Assembly: GCF_000150275.1 (NCBI RefSeq)
Contig: NW_002060943.1
Coordinates: forward strand, 4,546,008 to 4,610,007
Origin: Trichoplax adhaerens
Taxonomy: Eukaryota > Placozoa > Uniplacotomia > Trichoplacea > Trichoplacidae
Reading direction: 5' to 3'
DNA length: 64,000 nt
Shown here in pieces: positions 27,701 through 38,168 of the stretch. How positions within the stretch are numbered: the first letter of the stretch is position 1; every line of letters begins with the position of its first letter. Below the pieces are notes generated by a model. That model was given only the letters and a program-made list of their open reading frames with translations. It did not search any database and was not told the origin of the DNA. A program made the translations under genes and the position numbers.

Positions 27701-28018
27701 TGATTGCTATATGATAGTCTACGTTAAACATTAAAAGGCAATGGAAATAAAGGTCTCTTTCTGGCCAATAATCTACTTTAATACTGGTAATGAATAACTG
27801 CATTAGAAAACATTCAAAAATAATAATGAAGATATTTTCTGATACTTTACAACACTAAGCATAGAAAAACAACTTTTTCTAGATTTCATTTCTATAATAT
27901 TATTGATAAAATTATTCAACTGATGATATAAAAGGCTATTTACACAATTGGCGTCTGTTTGCTCACCTTCAACGAGCACAACAGTATTTCAAGATCAAGA
28001 CTACTACGCTCCGCAGTT
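12767..28018 (-). CDS. RAPGEF4: EPAC/RAPGEF4-type cAMP-regulated Rap exchange factor (5' exon not found)
   Basis: cAMP-activated GTP exchange factor for Rap GTPases. Exons, in transcription order: 28018-27967, 27577-27487, 26912-26833, 26555-26485, 26219-26144 (cyclic-nucleotide domain A), 24279-24051 ([15 protein letters not shown]), 20924-20765, 20645-20561, 20333-20273, 19852-19776, 18723-18656, 18489-18411 (domain [13 protein letters not shown]), 18070-17979, 17846-17758, 17632-17437, 17111-17030, 16903-16821 (REM), 16206-16045, 15750-15653 (RA), 15557-15423, 15238-15152, 14969-14846, 14748-14693, 14556-14506, 14395-14356, 14114-14067, 13859-13789, 13199-13124, 13009-12949, 12833-12767 (CDC25 domain: [46 protein letters not shown]). 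About 915 codons were recovered. The first exon found begins in phase, so the start codon lies upstream (above 28018). A linker exon between 16821 and 16206, possibly near 16380-16450, is unresolved. Two cAMP domains favour the EPAC2 type over EPAC1. Confidence 0.95.
18490..18655 (-). other. GC-AG intron in the second cAMP domain of EPAC
   Basis: On the minus strand the exon ends ...GCACCAAG and the next bases are GCGAGATAG. The following exon starts after ATCGATAG with GGCTGCAACTG. Phase 2 joining gives [12 protein letters not shown], exactly the conserved phosphate-binding cassette. The equivalent intron in domain A has a normal GT donor (CCAAG|GTCATT). Confidence 0.8.
22240..22720 (+). mobile_element. 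Possible solo LTR-like trace in an EPAC intron
   Basis: Inside the large intron between the DEP exon and the domain B linker exon, the plus strand carries TATATAAGCCGCC at about 22567, followed about 20 bp later by AATAAAGAGAGAACAGAG. This is the promoter plus polyadenylation spacing typical of a compact LTR. Ends, target-site duplication and internal coding were not found, so this is only a resemblance. A similar TATATAAGC...ATAAAATCAG pairing occurs at about 52240. Confidence 0.2.
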
Positions 28019-29758
28019 CTGTAAGGACAATAAGAATGATTACTTTTACTTAATGATATAGCATCATATTTGCATCGTCTCATTGATTTTTCAAAATTCA
28101 AAGCATGATCTCATAAATAATAAGTTTCGAGTTGCCAAGGTAACCTAGTCGATGGGTGTGAATTAAAATAGTGTTTGCCGTCAGTGATTACCTGATTGGT
28201 AATTGACATAAGTGTGTTAAACTTGTTCAAATAAAAATTATGCCCAGTAAATGTACATAATGCAAGGATTGAAAATATACGATTAGATTGTTCTTGAAAC
28301 TTGATATTACATGAGTACTGTATTATCAATTAGCAACGTTAATCTAACCTGCTATACTACTATAAGTTGAGTTTAGAAGATAGCAGAATAATATCTACGA
28401 AAACATAATAATTCTCTTATAATTAATTATACAGCATTCCACCACGGAAATGCTATGAAGGAAGTAATCATTGTTAATGACGAAAGTAGCTTTCATAAAA
28501 AATAAACTGGCTAATTTTCTCTTCACTGAGAAAGTAATTTTGGATCTTGATTGTAGAGATCCTAAGAAAGGTAAAGGTAAAAAAACAATTTGTTCTATAT
28601 AAGTTATGTCAATCCCCGAAATTGGACAATTATAGGATTGTCCTATTTTCCGGGATTTGACCACAACTCGTGTTCGTGTTCGCATTAGTTAATCCTAGGA
28701 TTGTTCAATTTCGTCAATTGCAATGATAGCAAAACAGGATTCAAGATCGCTAATAAGTAAAGCAATATGGCAGTAGCGACAAGCGTACAACTTCGCTTGA
28801 GCAAACCGGAATATCAGGCAGTTATGAAGCACTGCTATAAGTTATTTCAAATTAATAAATTAATAGCCACTAAACCGAGATTGATTCCTACTCTTGCAAT
28901 ACTGTATGCGGACGAGTAGGATTAACTTGATTTGTCAGCAATAATTCGACGCCAACATGCTATCTTATTTTTTAAGTTTATTTAGCAGCGTAATTGAAAC
29001 TTTCATATAATGCTAATTTTTTACGCTTCGTTGATAATTTATAATTCATTAAATGCGCTAACAAAAATAACAACAACAAGCCCACCAAACTAGTGGTTAC
29101 AAGCCACGATGAATTAAAATAATGGCCAAATATTATCTCATTGAGAATTTCATGGCTAGCTTTAGATTAAAAGGATGATGCATTATAATGCAATCATTAA
29201 ATGTTAAGTAGTCCTAGCTGTTGGTTCATTCGGCCCATTTTTTATGACTATGGTCTATCGCTTAAAATGACTTTGATAACAGTAGTCCTTGTGTATAGTA
29301 TTATTATTATTAAGGAAGCGTGGGAGATATGGAGAAGGGGGAGTAGGGTAAAATTTGTTATTGAGTAGTCCATGATAATAGTACTGTGCATTAGTTTGTA
29401 AAATAGATTCCAAAAAAAGGAGTATGAAACCTGTACTTTGGTCCAGGTGGCAGAGCAATTGCTGTCTTTTTGAACGGTATTCAAGTCTGATCGATAGATT
29501 TTTACCAGCGACATGTACTCGTACATGCAGTACATACTCCAGTCCATAATAAAAATATTTAAAATAGACTTCAAGATTGAACTCTACTGCATTTTCAACG
29601 ATACTCAATGATGATGTGATTAGAGTATCTTCTAATCATTTCCAGTAATGGTAACAAGTATGAATAGCAATTATTCATTGATACGCTTATACTAGTGCTC
29701 GACTTGGCTCATTAATGAACTGAAGGTTTAATTAACAAGTGCTAGCTCGAACTTGGCT

Positions 29759-29902
29759 GCTGTAGTGAGCGTGTCCAGTAAGTTAGTTAGTCCATTTTAC
29801 TGCTTGGGTTTATCAACTCGTCTATGATGTGCTGTAGTGAGTGTGTCCAGTAAGTTGGTTAGTCCATTTTACTGTTTGGGTTTATCAACTCGTTATTGAT
29901 GT
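29759..29902. repeat. 72-bp direct repeat, two copies
   Basis: Copies start near 29760 and 29832. They share TGTAGTGAG, GTGTCCAGTAAGTT, GGTTAGTCCATTTTACTG and GGGTTTATCAACTCG with only a few mismatches. It is a recent local tandem duplication in intergenic DNA. Confidence 0.85.
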
Positions 29903-30729
29903 GAGGGGTAGAGTACGATAGAATGATTGAATCTCGCGTGCCATCATTGTAAGAGAAAGGAAAGCGACTAATTTTTATAATAATTTTAATATACTGTATA
30001 TAGTAGTCACCAATTTATACAGATTGGTCATATTGTCTTTGCAATTTACCTTTTCTTTAAGCAGTCAATCCACTCCACCATCATGTTGATTGTATCGGAA
30101 GCGAATCTGTAGCCAGCGGTCAGAACCGTACTCGATTTCTATTATTAATTGTTATTTTCTCTGCAATGTGGCCTACTCTTCCTCCACCGAATATTAACAA
30201 TCTTCTGGCACACTATACAACTTTAGCAAGACAATTTCAAATTCACACTGATACAGCAATCAACAAAAATGGTCGACTTCAATGCCATTCTAATAATGCG
30301 GCTGATTGATGTTGTTGAACTTGAAATATTTGAATATGTAGAGGATAAAATGTGCCTTTACTTACATCGAGCGCGCCTACGGTACAACGTGTTGTTCGTG
30401 TCGCCGTGTAACACCTGTCGCCATTGGCTAACCTACGTGCAACACCATAGACACGACACTGCTGACTGGACACGTCATTACTGTCGACATACAGTACCGA
30501 CAGTCATTCAGTAGTGTAGTGTTAATTAAATGACAAATACGTGATAAGTCATGTGATAACGGTTGTTTTCTATCCAATACAATCGTATTTGTTGACTGGT
30601 TTAGAACTGGCTGCCTGTACGTACTGGTACTATTATGGTTATCATTTCGGAGCGGTCATTTGTCACAGTGTTTCATACTGAATCAAGATTAACAAGTTAC
30701 TTTCATATGGAATGTGGCTCAAAGCTTTT

Positions 30730-31290
30730 GGGTAATGTACATTGTACAGTACTGTAGAGAGAATCGTTCAGCAGATCTGACTGGATTGACTCTCACTGTC
30801 CTAAACAAATTTTTATTTTTAAAGAGTATCCATTTTACAGTGACTTTACAGTCTGTACTGTACATTCTGTACTGTACATTCTGTACTGTACTGTACTCAC
30901 TGCTATTCATTCAAGTGCACAGAACACTCAAAAAGACCATGATGTAGGACAGTATTACTGTACAGTAGACTACCAGGAGTCCAGGACTACAGTACTGTAC
31001 TGTAATGTACAGTACAGTACAGTATAGTACAGTACTGTACTGTGCAGTGTAATGAGCCACTACAGTACAGTATACTGTAGCTGTACAGTACTGTACTATA
31101 CTGTACACTGTAAAGTGTACTTCATTACTTGAGGCTGAAACCCTGACATGAAACTCGTCTGATCCAAGAGTGTCGCATATGAAACTTCTTGTTACCGTTT
31201 ACAGTACAGTACAGCATAATTTCTAGCTGGCCTGGCCCTGGGATACAGCGGTACTGTATTGTACACTCACTGTACAGTATGACATGAAAT
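30730..31290. repeat. TGTAC/AGTAC palindromic low-complexity block upstream of COX18
   Basis: The stretch is dense in overlapping self-complementary words such as TACAGTACTGTA, CTGTACTGTAC and TGTACAGTAC, most densely at 30838-30900 and 30950-31110. Because the words are palindromic, either strand can fold. It ends shortly before the COX18 start at 31481. Confidence 0.8.
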
Positions 31291-31480
31291 GCCACTTTAG
31301 ATTCGGAAGATTGTACAGACGTCCACAGCTCAGGTTGCTGCTTCTCTCGTCAGCATAGCCAGATTATTGCTAGGCTGACCGATCGAAACTGCATTGGCTT
31401 AGAGCGTTAGTATGTGCTCATTGTTGACCTCCCTGTTGTTGGCCGCTGCTGAACCCAACCAAAGAAACCTTTAGTGAATC

Positions 31481-33090
31481 ATGCTACACCGCCTGGGAGT
31501 TGTTCGACATCGTGTAATGCTACACACTGTCGTACGTTCCCCAGCAACAAGGCAGCTGGACAAGCCGTCAGTAGCGTTGCTGCACAGTTCTACCTTTTTA
31601 GCATCCGGTAAGCTTACTGCTGTGCTTCCATTAAAGTGTTCAACTCTGCAATTTGTTATTTTGCAAGTGATTGCATGACCTCAATGTGATTCTTTCTTTC
31701 ATGGTGATCGGATTTTTCTAATTTATATTATGCTTATGAGAATGAATTATACTTACTGTACTTGTACAGTATATCCTGTCTTTGTACGAATTATTCACAT
31801 TCTTACTCTTCAGACAGTACTACATTATACAGCGCTTACCTACCGGTTTCTTGTGCGGAAAATTTACTTGAAAGTATTCACAATGGACTGTCACTACCTT
31901 GGTGGATGACTATAGCTGTGACGACGATTACATTAAGAACATGTATCACTTTACCATTAACAATTTATCAGCAAAAAAAGTCCGCAAAATTGGTGTTGCT
32001 ACAGCCTGTAGTCAAGGAGATAAGCGAAGCGGTCAAGTACAATGTAGCTACTAAGTGCCGTCGCGAAGATCTACCCGTAGAAGTTGCTGAAGAAAGATAT
32101 AAGACCTTAGTAAGCGATTGATACTTTCATTTTTAGCAGTTAATGCGTACTCGTATAATAAGTAGGAAACATTCTGTAATCATTCCATCGTAGACTAATA
32201 TACTCGTACAGTAGAACGATAACATACGTATTAGGTATTAGATTGCTTTGCTTGCTTATTGCATAGTTCAGTGGAATGGTACGAGATTTATACAAAAAAG
32301 AAGGATGCCAGCCATTTAAATTATTTCTGCTACCATGGACTCAGATGCCTTTATGGATCTCCATTTCATTAGGCCTGCGTGATTTATCCATTTATAAACA
32401 AGGTTGGATTAATAGAAGTCCTACATGAATGTTGCTTATGATACTGTAACAATACTGCTATACAGAAATTATAATTTCAAATTGTTGGCAGCTCCAATTT
32501 CGCGGATAACTAACATTTTTATTGGGCAGATCCCGCTATGGCAACTGAAGGCCTTGCTTGGTTTTCAAATCTCCTACTACCCGATCCTGCTTGGATCTTA
32601 CCAATATGTTTTGGTCTGTGTAATCTTTTAAATATCGAGATAAATGCCGCAGGTCGACAAGCGCCTGGCAGGATTCAAGCAATTATGAAAAAAGTTTTCG
32701 TCACATTATCTATTGTCATGGTACCGGTTGCTACACAAATACCTTCGGTACGTTTGCTATAGTAATACATGATGCTTCTATACTTGCATTAATTATCTAC
32801 CTTTCAAAAATGCATACTAGTTACGACTATTTATCTACCATGTCATGAATTAATTCGATATGTATAATTTATCTTTTATTCTCTTGTAGTGTATGTCGTT
32901 TTATTGGACTTTATCCAGTTTTTATAGCTTAGTGCAAAATAGTATTTTGATGTTACCAAGAGTTAAAAGAATTGCACGTATACCACAAACTCCGAAGGAA
33001 AGCAAGCATCCATTTAGAGACTTATACGCAATATTTAGTATCAGAATGAAAAAATTTATCCAGTTGCAAAAGCAAGCGAATAGAAAGTAA
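31481..33090 (+). CDS. COX18: COX18, mitochondrial Oxa1/YidC-family insertase (5 exons, 325 aa)
   Basis: Inner-membrane insertase that exports the C-terminal tail of COX2 during cytochrome c oxidase assembly (family knowledge). Exons 31481-31607, 31814-32109, 32267-32402, 32530-32747 and 32890-33090 join in phase and give 326 codons with stop. The N-terminus (MLHRLGVVRHRVMLHTVVRS) is Arg-rich and lacks acidic residues, as expected of a mitochondrial presequence. Family motifs follow in order: LPWWMTIAVTTITLRT, LPLTIYQQKKSAKLVLLQP, WTQMPLWISISLGLRDLS, PDPAWILPICFGLCNLLNIE, VPVATQIPSCMSFYWTLSS and a C-terminal basic matrix tail (KRIARIPQTPKES). The PLWI...LRDLS and ILPI..G..NLL segments match animal COX18 rather than OXA1L. 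A possible polyadenylation signal lies at 33653. Confidence 0.95.
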
Positions 33091-35182
33091 CGGTCATAAA
33101 ATTTCTATTGCAACTATTATTGTTATAGTAAGTTAACTTATAATTGCATTTATACATAAATAATATTATCATTACGCAGTACAGATATTACAGAAAATAT
33201 TTCATTGTCTTAAACTGGAAAGGTACAGTTACAGCCTATAAAACTCAAATTTGTTACATTTTATATATATAACATATATACGAGTATGATCACTATGTGT
33301 ACAGGATATATACTATGATTTTTTTTGTCTGTATATGTCGCTAAGCTCTGTGTAATGTCACGGTTTCTTTTTGTGGGTACAGTAATACAGCACATGTACA
33401 CTTGTACAGTAGCATTAAAATTCAATTCTGGGCTATCTGAGAGTGAAAAGCTGATATTCTAAAGATGTCTTGCTGCATTAGCATGTCTTACTATTCAAAA
33501 CTTCTATTTGAAAATTATTGAAAGGCAATATTGTGATATAGTGTGGTATAACTGCGCCAACGCTTTTTTAATACAGACAGCTAAACCTGGGTTAGTTGTT
33601 CTTCTATTTTTATTTACGAATGCAAAATTTTACCATTTCATTTTCTATTAACAATAAAGCTTCGAAGATTCTAAACTCTATTGAAGTTAGTAAATAAACT
33701 GTACTCTATCATACAGTTATTCCTAACGTGTTTTCAATGCATTCTTTGCATATTAATGTGTAAGGTACTGTTCATAGTTCAGTAAACTGTTGACAAGTAC
33801 GGTGATTAATGATGAAGTCTTCTCTGATAGGATGAATTCACGTCACAAAGTGACATGTTGCTGATTTTAGTGCTCGGTACAGTATTTTTAGCGCAGTATT
33901 TATTATAATGTGAATGAAAATCGTTCCTATTTTTACAGTACTGTATGGAATAGGTTCAGAGTCAGTTGTGGGTTGTGATACAATCACCACAACATTTATA
34001 TTTTGAGTCACATATTGAACAAAATATCAAGAGTAGTCGTAATCTACCGAAATTTTTGTAACATTACGATACAAAATAGCAAGTGTCCGATGATTTATGT
34101 GAATAACTCATCCATCACACCATCTTAATGCCTCAAGATATGATTTTGTTCTTTTGCAGACCTGTTGCACCGAGTGCGAACTTTGTAATACAAATTAAAA
34201 GGAAATCAATTAAGTGGCTCACACCGTTCAGCTTTTATAGCTAGAAATTGTAACAGCAAGACTTTCATTGCTCCGATTGCAGTTGTAGATATCTAATCCT
34301 TATCACTATATACTGTAGGCAATAAAAGGAACTGTATCATGCATTTACTCCTGCAGAGGCTTTAAAGATAGCTCTCTTTCCTTGTATACAATCTGCTAGA
34401 AATAAATACTAATTAACAGTAAATTAATATTTTCTAAAAGTAATCTGCATAAAGATAGGGCATCTCTACCTGTATCGGCCTTGCTGCAGACTACAGAGTT
34501 TGGACAGTAACGAGAATAACTTCATTTAAGCGCGTATGCGTAGCCTACCTTAATTTACAGTACTGTATGCTGCGTTGTAAATTAGCGTGTAGACTACTGT
34601 GCAATGTACTGTACTGTACTGTACTATACTGTACTGTAGTCTGTAGTGCAGTATTTTCCAGTGCTGAACAGGGGCGTGGCGAGCCTTTTACAATGGTTGA
34701 GCTCTTAGTGTTGTCTTAAATTATGTCTTTAAATTTTGATGAAATGGGCTTTAGAATTGGCTCAAATTGCATGCATACAGCTCAATACAATCTTGAGCAA
34801 TTGGCTATTGATATTTTAATTACTTTTTATTGTAGTATTGAATAATTCTATTTCTTTTAAGTTTATAATACTAACTATCAGTCGCTGATACATGTACCGT
34901 CGCTTCAACCATTTTACAAGTCACGTCGTAATATCGGTCTTACTGCACAATGTGCAGTACTGTATACTGTACAGTACAGTACGCAACTGTACTGTACATT
35001 AGTGTACAGTACAATGTACTGTACATACTGTAGCGCTATAGTGGTTTCATCAGCATCCGCCATTCAGCAATTTGCACTTCTGGTGAGTTTGCGGTTAGTT
35101 CGCCTCATCGCGATTATTCTTAAAACATAGACTGTAGTTTTATTTACCTGCACAATATATTTTTTCCCCATGCCGCCACATT
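33091..35182. other. Intergenic gap between COX18 and the PLA2 gene
   Basis: No exon seen. A CAGGGGCGTGGCGAGCC word at about 34668 resembles hAT transposon termini, but I see no matching inverted end. A second TGTAC-rich block (34555-35030) occupies the part just before the PLA2 gene. Confidence 0.5.
34555..35030. repeat. TGTAC/AGTAC palindromic block upstream of the PLA2 gene
   Basis: Two sub-blocks, about 34555-34660 and 34945-35030, contain runs of ACTGTACTGTAC, GTACAGTACAGTACG and ATGTACTGTACAT. They have the same word family as the block before COX18. The sequence ends about 150 bp before the PLA2 start codon. Confidence 0.75.
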
Positions 35183-36358
35183 ATGGTTCTATATTCAATG
35201 GAAAAGTACCAACACAGCATAGTGCTAGTAGCAATTTGCCTGTTATGTCATGACACCATTTTGATGGTTAATTCATTCAACTTGACTCGGATTGGAGAAA
35301 CGATCGGTCAATTAGCCGATCAATGGGCTAATATTGGTAAAGTCGTTGACCAAGTATTGCCTTGCCAATTTACTTGCCCACATGGTAGGTGAATGAAATT
35401 TGAAGCAATGCTGGATATATGACTGGGATCAAGTCAATTTCACCAACTAGATATATCAATTTTTCTACCATCAACTTGGTCCAACGATTTATATAATACG
35501 TACTACAAATTATTTCTTCATAATCGATAGTTAATCCAGCTGTCTGGCTCTCAATTTAGTCAGCCACATAATTCGGAGGGCCTGGATTAGATTCGCTACT
35601 GTATTACTTACTCATACCATGCCAGCTATCTTTGATACCTATGTAATATTGTATTGTTGCTTGAAATGTTTATCATTGTTACTTTACTTTTATTATAAAA
35701 ATATTACTCGTATAGTACAGTACATGGGGATCCTCAGAGTGGCTTCCTGTTGTTTATATACCCTTACACTACAGTAGTAGAAACCCTAACTATAATCATA
35801 TATTAGCGTAGAATTTCTATACACCACTATAGACACAATCTTTAATGCAAATCAATTATGTAAATTAATCAATTTTAATGCTATGTGTATCATCAACAGG
35901 TCAAAAACTAGTCAGAAGAGACGGTGCTAGACCCATGCCAAACGGTTGCGGCACCGATAAATTTCCGGTAAGACAGGAATTGAGTACTCCTGCACCGCAA
36001 TTTTGGGGACTTTATAGTTGTATAGGAAAATAATGCGATGATTCACAATGCTATTTTTGTACAGGTTGATATATCGTTCATCCCAGGAGCTACTAGTTGT
36101 TGTGATCGTCACGATATTTGCTATTCTAGTTGTGGCGTAAAGAAGAGGAAGTGTGATGATGAATTCTTCAATTGCTTAAGCAAAATTTGTGATATCAATT
36201 ACAAACATGAGAAAGAAGCGCCAATGAAAAGTCATTGCAAACAATTTAGTCAAATAATACATTCTACTACCCTTTCACTGGGTTGTGCACCCTTTATAGA
36301 AGCTCAAAAGCAAGCATGTCACTGTATAGCCATAAATCGAAATCAGGACGAGTTATAA
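35183..36358 (+). CDS. PLA2G12A: Group XII secreted phospholipase A2 (3 exons, 187 aa)
   Basis: Calcium-dependent phospholipase A2 fold of the secretory pathway. Exons 35183-35384, 35900-35967 and 36065-36358 join in phase to 188 codons with stop, close to the vertebrate group XII length (about 190). The N-terminus has a hydrophobic signal core (SIVLVAICLLC); a second Met five codons on could also serve as start. The group XII calcium-loop variant NGCG (instead of YGCYCG) is followed by CCDRHDICY, which keeps the catalytic His-Asp pair, then CDDEFFNCLSKIC and LGCAPFIEAQKQACHC, both diagnostic of group XII. I count 14 cysteines after the signal region. The chain ends NRNQDEL, a KDEL-like ER retrieval signal. 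A polyadenylation signal (AATAAA) lies at 36374, only 15 bp past the stop. Confidence 0.95.
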
Positions 36359-38168
36359 TGTTTATATTATGCCAATAAAATATCATTGCCCATACCACGA
36401 GACTCGCTATACCTAAAAGGATTCCCACCTGATGAAAAAATTCTGCTTTCTACGGTCTGAAATACGTATGAAAAGAAATCGACTAATCAGTATTATATTT
36501 AATAAGATATTAAAGATAGATTGATTCTCGATCAGTGTTACGACATGATTCCTTTAATACTTTGCGTATCCCATGAATGTAAAGTAAATATAATTCTAAA
36601 AATTTATAAAATATCGTCTATTTGCTGTTGATATTTATGGGAAACATATATCTTCCCTCTGATTCTATTGTGTAATGCCTGTGATTACCCATATACTATA
36701 GCAATTCACCCATCAAAACTGATGGATATCTAGGATAAAAAGAACATCATCGACAATATTTCGTAACTGCATCGATTCTAATATTGCAAGGTATGTACGT
36801 ACAGAAAATTAACATACTATTCTGTTCTCTTTACGAAACTTTATTCATTCTGTAGACTAAAGCTACAACTACCATGTCCGATAATCAATAATTCTCAACT
36901 CACATCTACAGGAATTTGTAGGCTATTGCTGTTTTACTAAGAGTAAAATTTATTCTTGCTTTACTCGTATGTCGTCTAGAACTTTGTCTTTCAAAAAACT
37001 ACTGAGAATACGGACAGAAACTTGAATTTTTCTAATTATATCTCTCAAGTATTCCTGTAAATTTTGCTATCTTATTCTTATTCGTAAAAGAATTCATAAA
37101 TAAAATATTTTTCAGCCATCCAAATAAATGATATCTTTCAATAGTATAATAAAGACAACAACACATAAATAATGCTAAGAGTAGATTATAAGCTGTTGCG
37201 GGATTTACTCATAGCAAAATTTAAAATACCCTATTACATCTTTCTGTCCACCCTAGATATATATTGCGATATTTAATCCACATATAAAAATGCTTCAATT
37301 AAAATAATTCCGTTGATAATATCGAATTTGAAAAGTATTACTCATAAACTGATATATTTCATTTTGGGAATTGTATGATTTACTAGACAATGCTAATGCA
37401 AATATTGGTAAAATAGCTTGACATTCTTGAAGCCATAGAATAATATCTGCGTTGGTCTTACAATTGCCATCAAACAGCTATGTTCGTGAACTAAATAGCC
37501 ATGCACTTCATTGAAATAATCCTCACACCTAAGCATAATAAACTGCAAGTTAATTAAATACTATTTTTTTTTTTATACAGTACGTGTTATAAATATACTT
37601 TATTGGATAAATCAGTATCTTACTCAAAGTGTTTCAAAAAAAGCTAGTAATCACTCTCTGCTATATTAATAAGCCTATTCATAAAGTTTGGGTTATCCTT
37701 ACTGTTATAGAAAGGCTACCTGACAAAGGGGAAAATCGCCATTTATATGCATAGAATTAATCGTAGAGAGGAATTTCGATTCCAAAAGGACAAAAACATG
37801 TATTTATATGAACAGCCATATTCCCCGATAATATAATAATCAATCAAGGAGCAATTAATGTATTTATAGGGTTGTTATCCTTATAAATAAATATAATCAA
37901 AAATTAAATAAATAAAATATACTGGTAATCCCCCAAATATAAAATATGCATCCATTTGAATTACTCACGAAACGTAACAGCTTATAAATACTCGTAAAGA
38001 CTGCCTTCCACTTAATTTTATTACATGAATTTCGATGATATCAAGTCGCTGAACTTTAACTTACCTTGGAAAAGAGAAGGGAATATTATCGCTACTACTC
38101 TAAAGCGAGATTAAAATCCGGAATCTTCAGTTTTAATTGGTATCTCTGTTTCAGACAACGATTAAGCA
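36359..38168. other. Intergenic gap before the Rel cluster
   Basis: Contains the 3' end of the PLA2 transcript and presumably the promoter of the first Rel gene. No further exon, RNA gene or long repeat is evident. Confidence 0.6.

Larger units (their letters stand above)
28019..31480. other. Intergenic region between EPAC 5' end and COX18
   Basis: This must hold the missing first exon(s) and promoter of EPAC on the minus strand and the promoter of COX18 on the plus strand. I could not identify the EPAC start convincingly. The overlapping minus-strand frames at 28111-28685 and 29248-29608 show no domain. Confidence 0.5.

Noticed and set aside
28111-28685. Minus-strand frames that could be the missing EPAC first exon
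   Set aside because: No similarity to the EPAC N-terminus and no donor in the right phase to join the exon starting at 28018.
30269-30514. 81-codon plus frame upstream of COX18
   Set aside because: No domain, overlapped by a minus-strand frame, and no plausible splice link to COX18.
34668-34684. CAGGGGCGTGGCGAGCC resembling a hAT terminal repeat
   Set aside because: No inverted partner, target-site duplication or transposase sequence found nearby.
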